The notes beneath the pieces are model-generated. The model did not search any database. It had not been told where the DNA came from and saw only the letters and a program-made list of their open reading frames with translations. A program made the position numbers and the translations under genes. From Anaerolineaceae bacterium (GTDB lineage: Bacteria; Chloroflexota; Anaerolineae; Anaerolineales; Anaerolineaceae), in NCBI GenBank assembly GCA_027348305.1, contig DAIEPS010000042.1, positions 1-11,417 on the forward strand: a DNA stretch of 11,417 bases, written 5' to 3'. Shown piece by piece: positions 1-6,929 of the stretch (positions are counted from its first letter, which is position 1; every line of letters starts with the position of its first letter).

Positions 1-2
1 GT

Positions 3-584
3 CTTTTTCAGGCCGGGCTGGTCTATTTTGTCACCATCATCTTTGGCTATTCCGATTCAATGATGGTGGCCTTTGGCGGCACGATCCTCGGCCTTTCCTT
101 CATCATCTATCCTTTCGTTGCCACCATGGCCAAAAGGACGGGAAAAAAGAATCTGCTGATGATCGCCCTGCTGATCATGTCAGTGGTGATGATCGCGCTC
201 GGTTTTGCCGACAAACTGCCCTTCCCGGTGAAGATCACTGCATGGGTCATCGTGGCCATCGTTGCCCTGCCGGGCGCCATTACCGGCATCATCCCCGGAG
301 CGATCAACAACGAGATCGTGCGCGAAGATTGTCTGCGCACCGGGGAGGCCAAGGAGGCCAACTTTGGCGCGGCGGCCAGCCTGCTCACCGCCATCCCCAG
401 CGGATTTGTCAGTCTGATCATGCCGTCCATCCTCCTGCTGGGACGCAGCACGGAAAACCCGGCTGGTGTGAGACTGATGGCCATCATCAGCGCCGTGTGC
501 ATGGTGGCAGCGCTGCTGATGCTTTACTTCCTGTACGACGAGAAGAAGATCCTAACCTCGCTCAGAAAATTTGGATACGAATAA
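3..584 (+). CDS. GPH/MFS_2-family sugar:cation symporter, C-terminal part (5' end outside window)
   Basis: The frame is open from base 3, so the gene starts before the window; about 193 residues are visible, ending at TAA 582-584. The segment is strongly hydrophobic, with five or six predicted membrane helices. One example is the run beginning MMVAFGGTILGL; others follow KKNLLMIALL and KITAWVIVAI, and another ends at LMLYFLY near the C-terminus. Between them lies a conserved cytoplasmic loop, NNEIVREDCLRTGEAKEANF. Its D-x-x-RTG-x-x-x-EA pattern is typical of the MFS_2 / glycoside-pentoside-hexuronide (GPH, MelB-like) symporters. These inner-membrane proteins carry sugars or glycosides together with Na+ or H+. 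The substrate cannot be read from this fragment. A sugar role would fit the gluconokinase and nucleotide-sugar genes that follow, but those are separate transcription units. The family call is fairly secure; the substrate is unknown. Confidence 0.8.
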   Translation, partial: LFQAGLVYFVTIIFGYSDSMMVAFGGTILGLSFIIYPFVATMAKRTGKKNLLMIALLIMSVVMIALGFADKLPFPVKITAWVIVAIVALPGAITGIIPGAINNEIVREDCLRTGEAKEANFGAAASLLTAIPSGFVSLIMPSILLLGRSTENPAGVRLMAIISAVCMVAALLMLYFLYDEKKILTSLRKFGYE

Positions 585-1003
585 GAAGAGAATGAATCCT
601 TCCCTTCGTATGAGATCAAGTTCTATTTGTCATTCGTAAAATAATAATTCCTTTCCCGCTCAGGCCTCACCCCTGCCCCTCTCCATCCAATGGATGGAGA
701 GGGGTTCGAAATATATACATCGAAAAACACGGTTAATGCACCCCAAAGCGAAGAAAGAAGAGAGCAATTGGATTACAGAGTAGAGGTTACATTTTTCTTA
801 CGTTTCACAGCACACTGGTGGGAAAATGCCAACTGGAAATTCGCATGAACCTCAACCCATCAACCACGATAAACTATTGTTGAAAATCTTATACCATCCA
901 AAAGTGATACAATTCGTTCATCAAATTCGTTATCATATATAGTTTTTATTACGCGCGGTATATTCTCTTTACATAAAACTGATGACTTCAAGGAGATCAA
1001 ATA
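585..1003. other. AT-rich intergenic region upstream of the ManC-like gene
   Basis: No gene is supported in these 419 bases. The left part (659-704) holds a palindromic repeat, listed separately. From about 720 to 1000 the sequence becomes clearly AT-rich compared with the flanking genes. It contains several weak promoter-like boxes (for example TATATA around 936-941 and TATATT around 959-964), none with a convincing -35 partner at standard spacing, so no specific promoter is called. The ribosome binding site of the next gene, AAGGAG at 990-995, lies at its right end. No terminator with a T-run was found for the upstream symporter gene. Confidence 0.6.
659..704. repeat. Palindromic intergenic repeat, copy 1 (short form)
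   Basis: The 21 bases at 659-679 are identical to 2649-2669. They lead into a perfect 13-bp inverted repeat: left arm 676-688 (CCCCTCTCCATCC), loop AAT 689-691, right arm 692-704. This copy lacks the inner hairpin and the right-hand terminal inverted repeat present in copy 2. It therefore looks like a truncated or minimal version of the same family. There is no T-run after the stem, so it is not a classical intrinsic terminator, although the stem could act in RNA. Repeats of this general sequence are, as I recall, scattered through intergenic regions of Chloroflexota genomes. Confidence 0.8.
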
Positions 1004-2086
1004 ATGCACGCTTTACTCTTGGCAGGAGGATTTGGACAAAGATTATGGCCCATCAGCCGAAAGAATTCTCCCAAACAATTTTCACCCATCCTGGATAACA
1101 AGTCATCTTTACAATTGGCAATCGAAAGATTGAAACCGATCATGCCCGTGGAAAATATTTTTATTTCCACCAATGAACGCTACGCCCAACTTCTCCATAC
1201 TCAATTCCCCGAAATCCCAAAAGAGAATTTCATATTTGAACCTACCAGGCGTGACCTGGCCGCCGCGGTTGGGTTAAGTTTCTTCAAGCTCAACAAAATG
1301 GGAATAAAAGGCCCCATCCTGCTGCAATGGACGGACAATTACCTGCAAAATAATGAAGCCCTGCTCAATGCGGTCAATGTTGGCGTTGAACTGGTCAGCC
1401 AGAACAGCAACAGGATGATCTTTTTGGGCGAGACCCCGCGCTACGCATCTGAAAACCTTGGCTATATCGAAATCGGTGATGCCTATGGAAAAGTGCAGGG
1501 CATGCCCTACTATGCATTCCGTTCCTGGTCATACCGTCCGAGCCTCGAAAAATGCGTCGAAATGGTGGCCTCTGGCAAGTTCCTGTGGAATATCGGCTAT
1601 TTTGTGACGACCGTTGAATTCATGGTGGAACAGTACCGCCTTTTGGCCGGTGATATCACTGAAATAGTCGAAAAGATCTACGCCAGCGATGACGAAAAAG
1701 AAACAGAAAAAAGGTTAAGAGAACTTTACCCAACCATCCCATCGCTGCATTTTGATGAAGCCTTTTTAATGAGACTGCAGCCTGAACAGGCCGTCTTGCT
1801 AAAAGTAAGCCTTGGATGGTCTGACCCCGGCAACCTGTACAGCCTGAAAGAATCGCTGCAAACCTCCAAAGAAGAAAATGTCGTCCGCGGAAACGCCATT
1901 GCGGTGAACACCACCGACAGCCTGATCATCAATGATGAAGAAAAGATCGTTTCGGTGATGGGCCTGGATGGGATCATGGTGGTCAATATGAACGATGTCT
2001 TGCTGGTAATCCACAAAGATTCAGTGAGGCACATCAAAGTGCTTCTGGATGAGATCGAGAAAAAAGGCAAAGAAGCCCTGCTATAA
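1004..2086 (+). CDS. manC: Mannose-1-phosphate guanylyltransferase-like nucleotidyltransferase
   Basis: This 360-residue cytoplasmic protein belongs to the sugar-nucleotidyltransferase family that makes GDP-mannose from mannose-1-phosphate and GTP, a precursor for glycans. The N-terminus carries the family signature: GGFGQRLWPISR at 8-19, followed by SPKQF at 22-26. The length fits a single-domain GDP-mannose pyrophosphorylase with no C-terminal isomerase domain. Other family landmarks are NLGYIEIG (151-158), WNIGYF (195-200), FDEAF (250-254), GWSDPGN (271-277) and a C-terminal hexapeptide-like tail, MVVNMNDVLLVI (325-336). Several catalytic motifs deviate. The usual RNTAPAI is RRDLAAAV (82-89), the usual PADH is WTDN (109-112) with the metal-binding Asp kept, and the usual FxEKP is replaced by WSYRP (175-179). 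The ATG at 1004 is preceded by AAGGAG with 8-nt spacing. The gene stands alone and ends in a strong terminator. Family membership is secure; activity and exact substrate are less so. Confidence 0.75.
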   Translation: MHALLLAGGFGQRLWPISRKNSPKQFSPILDNKSSLQLAIERLKPIMPVENIFISTNERYAQLLHTQFPEIPKENFIFEPTRRDLAAAVGLSFFKLNKMGIKGPILLQWTDNYLQNNEALLNAVNVGVELVSQNSNRMIFLGETPRYASENLGYIEIGDAYGKVQGMPYYAFRSWSYRPSLEKCVEMVASGKFLWNIGYFVTTVEFMVEQYRLLAGDITEIVEKIYASDDEKETEKRLRELYPTIPSLHFDEAFLMRLQPEQAVLLKVSLGWSDPGNLYSLKESLQTSKEENVVRGNAIAVNTTDSLIINDEEKIVSVMGLDGIMVVNMNDVLLVIHKDSVRHIKVLLDEIEKKGKEALL

Positions 2087-2091
2087 ACATC

Positions 2092-2121
2092 AAAAAGACC
2101 GCACAAAATGCGGTCTTTTTT
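2092..2121. terminator. Bidirectional intrinsic terminator between convergent genes
   Basis: A 12-bp perfect inverted repeat (arms 2092-2103 and 2109-2120, GACCGCA core, loop CAAAA) is flanked by an A-run on the left and a T-run on the right. It lies 5 bases after the ManC-like stop codon and 23 bases after the gntK stop on the other strand. It can thus end transcription from both sides. Confidence 0.9.
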
Positions 2122-2144
2122 GCGGTTTAGGGTTGATGTGAGAC

Positions 2145-2642
2145 TCACCCTTGAGACAGGATCAGGTCAACAATGTCTTCAACGGATCGATCAATATCTA
2201 TCGTGAGTGCTTCGTCCGGCTCTTCGAGGATTTCGAATTGGCTGCGCAGCATGGCGGGCTGCATGTAATGACCCGCGCGCGCAGACATGCGCGACCAGAT
2301 CAGATCGTAACTTCCTTTCAAATAGACGACCTGCACATCCGTGCTGCCGGTGGATAAAACCTGCCGGTATTTTTCTTTTAGCGCAGAACAGGCCAGCACC
2401 CCCGGATGAGCCTCTGTCAACGCGTTGGCAATCAGCACGTGCAGCGTATTCAACCAGGGGGCGCGGTCTTCATCCGTCAATGGGATGCCGTTAGCCATTT
2501 TCTTGATATTTGAAGCCGGGTGAAAATCATCCGCATCGAAGAAACTCCAGCCCAGCTCGCGGGCAAGCGCCTTTCCGACGGCGGTTTTACCGCTGCCGGA
2601 TACTCCCATGATGATGTAAAAACGAGGTTTCAAATTAATCAT
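2145..2642 (-). CDS. gntK: Gluconokinase (gluconate kinase)
   Basis: This 165-residue P-loop kinase phosphorylates D-gluconate with ATP to 6-phosphogluconate, feeding the pentose phosphate or Entner-Doudoroff route in the cytoplasm. Walker A is GVSGSGKT at residues 13-20. The diagnostic block follows: FFDADDFHPASN (34-45), then KM at 48-49, PLTDEDRAPWL (54-64) and ACSALKEKYR (84-93). Near the C-terminus RAGHYM (122-127) and LRSQFEILEEP (132-142) match the gluconokinase RxGHF/YM and SQFxxLExP signatures. The length is typical. ATG at 2642 is the best start because the next Met (residue 12) would remove the first beta-strand before the P-loop. No good Shine-Dalgarno sequence lies at normal distance. 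The nearest, GGTGAGG (complement of 2656-2662), is 13 nt away and lies inside the repeat. The gene is convergent with the ManC-like gene and separated from the amidase gene by 190 bases. Confidence 0.93.
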   Translation of the reverse strand: MINLKPRFYIIMGVSGSGKTAVGKALARELGWSFFDADDFHPASNIKKMANGIPLTDEDRAPWLNTLHVLIANALTEAHPGVLACSALKEKYRQVLSTGSTDVQVVYLKGSYDLIWSRMSARAGHYMQPAMLRSQFEILEEPDEALTIDIDRSVEDIVDLILSQG

Positions 2643-2648
2643 CCATCA

Positions 2649-2745
2649 CTCAGGCCTCACCCCTGCCCCCTACGCTGCGCGTGTTGGGGGCCTCCCCTCT
2701 CCATCCTACGGATGGAGAAGGGAATGAGAGGTATAGGGGTAAGGC
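2649..2745. repeat. Nested palindromic intergenic element, copy 2 (long form)
   Basis: This element shares 21 identical bases (2649-2669) with copy 1 at 659-679 and has three levels of symmetry. The outer imperfect terminal inverted repeats are GCCTCACCCCT (2654-2664) and AGGGGTAAGGC (2735-2745), matching at 10 of 11 positions. An inner hairpin at 2666-2690 has CCCCC/GGGGG and ACGC/GCGT stems. A second hairpin at 2694-2722 is the copy-1 stem with one mismatch (loop TAC). About 92 bp with terminal inverted repeats and no coding capacity suggests a MITE-like or REP-like element. No target-site duplication was clearly recognised. It sits between the amidase 3' end and the gntK start, so it forms the gntK leader. 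Confidence 0.75.
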
Positions 2746-2832
2746 AATAATTTCAATTCCTTGGATTCCTGTTTCTGACGCACTTCTTCAAGAACAAAAC
2801 ATCATATATTAGGTATTTCCAGTAACCGAACC

Positions 2833-4509
2833 CTAATATTGTTCTCCCAGGTAGTTGGCAGGCAGTCTGCGGGTGAAACGCAGTTCCGCGTTATAAGCCA
2901 CACGCAGCAACAGCGCCTCATCCCAATGGCGGCCGATGGCCTGCATGCCGATGGGCATGCCGTTGGCATCGTAGCCCACCGGGAAGGAGATGGCGGGCAG
3001 CCCCAGAAGGTTGCCAGGGAAGACAAAACGCATCATTTCAGTATCCGTGCTCAGGTCAGACCAGCCGTTGCTCTCAGCTTCTGCGGGGACGACGGGGGCG
3101 GTCAGCGCCGTGGTTGGCGTGAGGATGACATCCACCTTTTCAAAGACATCGGCAAAGATCTTCATTGCGCGCGTACGCATACGCTGCGCCTGGATGTAAT
3201 CATGCGAACTCATTTCCTGGCCGAGTACCAGACTCAGGCGGGTCGCCGGGGCGAAATCACCCCAGTTCTCGGGGTAGTTCTGCATGCAGGCGGCCATCTC
3301 GCTCAAGATGGTCACCGCATGGGCGACGCGCATGGCGTCCAACTCGGGGATTGTCACTTGCGTCACCAATGCGCCGCATTTTTCGAATTCAGCGGTCATC
3401 TTCTCATTGGCTTCGACGATCTCGGGGCTGGCGTGTTTGGACCATTCGGAAAAGACACCTACGCGCACACCCTTGAGGTCCGCCTTGTTCCAACCCTCCA
3501 AGGTCACTGGGGATTGCTGCTGCGACAGGGATTCGTCAGGGTCCGGTCCGGCAATGACCTGGTAAACCATGGCCACATCTTCCACCGAAACACCCAGCGG
3601 ACCCAGGTGCGCGACACTCCAGCACAACGGAGCCGCACCGGCTTCACTGACGCGCCCAAAGGTGGGCTTAAGACCGACCACGCCGCACAGGCTGGCCGGC
3701 ACGCGGATGGAACCTCCGCCGTCCGCGCCGATGGCCACGGGCACAATCCCCGCTGCCACTGCCGCACCGGAACCGCTCGAAGACCCGCCGGTATCGCGAT
3801 GCAGGTCATAGGGGTTGCAAATGCGTCCGTGATGAACGTTCTCGCCGTTGGTGGCAATGCCGATCTCGTGCATGTTGGTCTTGCCCACGAGCAGGGCTCC
3901 TGCGGCGCGCAAACGCGCGGATACATAAGAATCCTTGGTCACCGGTTTGGCGCCCAAAAAGCTTGTTCCAACCGTGGTCGGGTAAGGCACAAGGTCCACC
4001 TCATCCTTGACTGCCACGGGCACACCTTCCAAGAAACTGCGCGGTTTGCCGGCTTTGAGTAATTCGGTGGAGATTTCAGCCTGTTTGCGGATGTCCTCCG
4101 CGTAGCTGGCAGAAAAGGCGTGCATCGCCGGGGAGGTCTTTCCGCTCTTATCGATGGCGTCGATCACCTGCTCTGCCGCTTGAAGCGGGGTCAGTCTGCC
4201 CTGACGGTAAGCCAGTGCATAATCTCGCACCGTGCTGTAAGCGATCAACTCACGTGAGGTACGCGGGTTGGAGGGTTCCGCTGTGGGAGTTTCCATGTGA
4301 CCCACGGCATGCTGATCAGGGATAACGAGAGGGAACAGGGTTGGTTCCTCATCGAATTTCATCTTTTGCAGCTTGGGGATGCCCCCATTCTCGAGCAGGC
4401 TGCCGATCAACAACGGACGGGTAACCTTGCTGCTGACCACACCTGCAAACAAAGAAAGCATTTTGCCGTAAAGCTTGGGGAGGTTCAGTGACTTAAGGTC
4501 ATAATCCAT
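2833..4509 (-). CDS. Amidase-signature hydrolase, plant FAAH-like
   Basis: This 558-residue enzyme of the amidase-signature family hydrolyses a C-N amide bond with a Ser-cisSer-Lys triad. All three residues are visible. Lys168 is in VAVKDE, the cis-Ser is Ser243 in GGSSSGSG (241-248), and the nucleophile is Ser267 in DGGGSIRVPA (263-272). The 24-residue Ser-Ser spacing equals that of mammalian FAAH (217/241). The ~85-residue N-terminal region before the core, the VRDYALAYRQGRLTPLQ block (94-110) and the C-terminal MRFVFPGNLLGLPAIS block resemble, from memory, plant fatty-acid-amide-hydrolase proteins more than GatA or short bacterial amidases. No signal peptide is evident, so a cytosolic or peripheral location is expected. 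ATG 4509 follows AAGGAG at 4523-4528 with longish spacing (about 13 nt), and an in-frame stop lies just upstream. It is the last gene of the hydroxylase unit, 47 bases after the FAD subunit gene. The substrate is unknown; the context suggests an N-containing organic compound. Confidence 0.88.
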   Translation of the reverse strand: MDYDLKSLNLPKLYGKMLSLFAGVVSSKVTRPLLIGSLLENGGIPKLQKMKFDEEPTLFPLVIPDQHAVGHMETPTAEPSNPRTSRELIAYSTVRDYALAYRQGRLTPLQAAEQVIDAIDKSGKTSPAMHAFSASYAEDIRKQAEISTELLKAGKPRSFLEGVPVAVKDEVDLVPYPTTVGTSFLGAKPVTKDSYVSARLRAAGALLVGKTNMHEIGIATNGENVHHGRICNPYDLHRDTGGSSSGSGAAVAAGIVPVAIGADGGGSIRVPASLCGVVGLKPTFGRVSEAGAAPLCWSVAHLGPLGVSVEDVAMVYQVIAGPDPDESLSQQQSPVTLEGWNKADLKGVRVGVFSEWSKHASPEIVEANEKMTAEFEKCGALVTQVTIPELDAMRVAHAVTILSEMAACMQNYPENWGDFAPATRLSLVLGQEMSSHDYIQAQRMRTRAMKIFADVFEKVDVILTPTTALTAPVVPAEAESNGWSDLSTDTEMMRFVFPGNLLGLPAISFPVGYDANGMPIGMQAIGRHWDEALLLRVAYNAELRFTRRLPANYLGEQY

Positions 4510-4556
4510 AAGAGTCTATTGTTCTCCTTATCCCTGTGAGTGTTGCTTATGAAAGC

Positions 4557-6920
4557 TCATTTTACGTTGATCGCTATGGCAACAAGCGCTTTAAGGATCT
4601 CAACCTTGGCTTTATTGCGAGCCAGCGGCTGCGCCTGACCGGCCACCCATTTGACAGCCTCATTCGCGGCTGCTTCACCTGGTGCCTGTCCTTCCAACCT
4701 TTTCTCGATGGCATTTACCCGCATGGGGACGGGTGCAACCGCGCCCAGCACCATCCTGACATTGTGGAACTTCCCATCCTTCAACTCTGTCTTAAACGCA
4801 ACACTGATGATCGGGAAGTCGATGGAATTTCGGGTGCGGAATTTTTGGTAGACCTGCCGGCTGCCTGTCTCAGGAGTGGGGATAAAGACCTCCTGGATCA
4901 ATTCATCATTCGCCAGGACAGTGGTGCTGTTTGGTGTGGCCGCAAACAATTCTTCAACCAAGAGCGTTCGCCTGCTGGTGATCACCTTTGCATCCAGGGC
5001 GATCAATGCAGCGGCAAGGTCAGAAACGTTGACTGCCACGCAGCCGCAGTTCGCGCAACGTTTGGCTTCGATCTCGAACCCTTCGGCTGAAAGGCTCTGT
5101 TTATCTTCAGTGGACAATGACCGCTGCGAAACTGGCAGGTCTGGGACGGCAACGTGCACGCTTGAAGCAAGCGCGGCAGTGTTGATGTTCAATTTGACCT
5201 TGCCGGTAGAAAGCGGAGGTCTGGCAACGGAAACACCCTGCAAGTAGGCATTGATGCCAGCCGCCGCGGTTTTACCTGAAGCCATGGCTTGCACCACGGT
5301 GACCGAATCCCCAGATGCATCACCACCAGCAAATACGCCATCCATGGCCGTAGCAGTGGTACTTTTTAATGTGACCAGCAGGCCGCGTTCAATCAGAAGC
5401 GAAGATTCCGCATAAGCCAAATCGGCAGCCTGGCCGATGGCCACCAGAACCTGGTCGGCTTCAACACGAGTTGTCTCTTTTTCATTGAAGACGGGAGCAA
5501 AGCGTCCATTCCTGTCAAAGACCGAGGTGCAGCGGACAAGTTCCAATCCGCCCAGCCTGCCCCCTTGCTGAATGACGCGTTTTGGTCCCCATGAAGGCAG
5601 GATCTGAATGCCGTCTTCTTTGGCCTGAATGAGGTCTTCTTCCACGGCAGGCATGGTTTCAAGTGTTTCGAGGCAGGCCATGGTGACCTGGCTGGCGCCA
5701 AGCCGGCGTGCGGTGAGCGCCACATCCACGGCCACGCTGCCGCCGCCAATGACCAGTACTTTCCTGCCTACGAACTGCTTGACCTCTTTTTGAACATTGA
5801 TCAGAAATTCCAGACCTGAACCCAGAAGTTCGCTGCCTTCGATCTTCAATTGCCGTCCGGTCCAAAGACCGGTGGCAAGAAAGACACTTTGATGGCATTC
5901 CCGCAGATCCGCAATGGTGAGGCCCACGTCGCCAATATGCGCATTGAACTTGAATTGGATGCCCATGCCCTCAAGCGCTTTCACCTGTTTTCGTAGTACC
6001 GCTTTCGGAAGGCGGTATTCCGGAATGCTGTAGCGCAGCATGCCGCCCGCCTCAGGCATCTGTTCATAAATAGTGACCGCGTGACCCTGTTTACGCAGGA
6101 AGTACGCCGCGGAAAGCCCCGCCGGGCCGGACCCAACAATTGCAATGCTTGTGCCGAATTCGACAGCAGGCGTTGGATAGTACTTGGCAATATCCTCCAG
6201 AGACAAATCCCCGAGCGTCCGTTCAACGTTGCGGATGCCGACAGGGTCGTCGAAATCGTGACGATTGCAGGTTTCTTCACAATAGCGCGAACAGATGCGT
6301 CCGGTGATCGAAGCCAGCGGATTCGTTTCCAGCAGGATCGCAACGGCTTCTTCCACTTTGCCTTCACGGATCTTTTCCATGTAAGCGGGGATGCCATTGT
6401 GAATGGGGCAGCCCGTCTGGCAGGGCGCGGCGCTCACGCACATACCACCAAAGATGGAATGGTAGCGGTTCTCGGCAAACAAGGCGTCACACCACTTGCC
6501 GCCCTTTCGCAGGCAGTCAAAGTTGTTGTCAGGGTTGCGGTAATACCAACAACGCGGTTCCTGACAAAGGTTACCGGCAAGCGTGGCGATGTTGCGAATT
6601 TGCGGTGATGCCACACTTGCGGCCGCCTGGGCCAGAAGCGAATAGGATCTTTTTATGTCAGGATGTCTGGCAATCTCTGTGATGGTGGCGAGTGCACCAA
6701 TATGAATGCCGGTAGCATCAGGTCTTATATAGCTGGAACCTTTAATGGATTTGAGTCCGATGAGTACTTCCGGTGGTTCGGCATGGACGGCATCTTTGAG
6801 GGAGCCCAACAGGTCAGTTCCGCCGGCAAGCACCGCCGCGCGTCCGCCGTTTTCTTTTAATAAGGCTTCTGCCGACTGTAAATTCTCAACTGCGATAAAT
6901 TTAATAGGTTTGAGTGTCAT
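4557..6920 (-). CDS. Molybdenum-hydroxylase FAD subunit with inserted GltD-like NAD(P)H:flavin Fe-S oxidoreductase
   Basis: This 787-residue protein has a split architecture. Residues 1-160 are the N-terminal part of a xanthine dehydrogenase/CoxM-type FAD domain, with FAD motifs AGGTDLL (32-38) and TLAGNL (113-118). Residues ~161-620 form a complete GltD/dihydropyrimidine-dehydrogenase-like module. It has a cysteine-rich Fe-S domain (Cys161, 167, 171, 210, 214, 218), an FAD Rossmann motif IVGSGPAGLSAA (261-272), a second nucleotide motif VIGGGSVAVDVA (390-401) and the flavin AGGD motif (531-534). After RCANCGC (621-627) the FAD domain resumes at VAVNVSDLAAALIALDAKV (628-646) and ends with the CO-dehydrogenase-flavoprotein C-terminal domain (~685-785). 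The ordinary subunit is ~290 residues. The likely role is to pass electrons between the molybdenum subunit and NAD(P) through two flavins. The ATG follows AGGTGA (4-nt spacing), which overlaps the upstream TAA. The frame is open throughout, with no sign of frameshift. The domain assignment is firm; the electron path is inferred. Confidence 0.9.
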   Translation of the reverse strand: MTLKPIKFIAVENLQSAEALLKENGGRAAVLAGGTDLLGSLKDAVHAEPPEVLIGLKSIKGSSYIRPDATGIHIGALATITEIARHPDIKRSYSLLAQAAASVASPQIRNIATLAGNLCQEPRCWYYRNPDNNFDCLRKGGKWCDALFAENRYHSIFGGMCVSAAPCQTGCPIHNGIPAYMEKIREGKVEEAVAILLETNPLASITGRICSRYCEETCNRHDFDDPVGIRNVERTLGDLSLEDIAKYYPTPAVEFGTSIAIVGSGPAGLSAAYFLRKQGHAVTIYEQMPEAGGMLRYSIPEYRLPKAVLRKQVKALEGMGIQFKFNAHIGDVGLTIADLRECHQSVFLATGLWTGRQLKIEGSELLGSGLEFLINVQKEVKQFVGRKVLVIGGGSVAVDVALTARRLGASQVTMACLETLETMPAVEEDLIQAKEDGIQILPSWGPKRVIQQGGRLGGLELVRCTSVFDRNGRFAPVFNEKETTRVEADQVLVAIGQAADLAYAESSLLIERGLLVTLKSTTATAMDGVFAGGDASGDSVTVVQAMASGKTAAAGINAYLQGVSVARPPLSTGKVKLNINTAALASSVHVAVPDLPVSQRSLSTEDKQSLSAEGFEIEAKRCANCGCVAVNVSDLAAALIALDAKVITSRRTLLVEELFAATPNSTTVLANDELIQEVFIPTPETGSRQVYQKFRTRNSIDFPIISVAFKTELKDGKFHNVRMVLGAVAPVPMRVNAIEKRLEGQAPGEAAANEAVKWVAGQAQPLARNKAKVEILKALVAIAINVK

Positions 6921-6929
6921 GGCTTCACC

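Noticed and set aside
676..704. Intrinsic terminator for the sugar symporter gene
   Set aside because: The stem is perfect but is not followed by a T-run, and the same sequence recurs as part of a repeat family, so it is listed as a repeat instead.
701..720. GGTTCGAA-like tRNA T-arm
   Set aside because: The bases after the loop do not pair back with the preceding G-run, and no acceptor or anticodon arms can be drawn around it.
880..913. Promoter TTGAAA ... TACAAT ahead of the ManC-like gene
   Set aside because: The spacing between the boxes is 22 nt, too long for a standard sigma-70 promoter; other boxes nearby are equally weak.
2839..4062. A 407-residue open frame on the plus strand opposite the amidase gene
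   Set aside because: It is antisense to a gene with a complete catalytic triad, shows no recognisable domain and has a composition typical of a shadow frame of a GC-rich gene.
5040..6443. Separate gltD gene interrupted or mis-joined into the FAD subunit gene
   Set aside because: The reading frame is continuous across both seams and the insert has no start or stop of its own. The FAD domain resumes at the homologous point, as expected for a true domain insertion.
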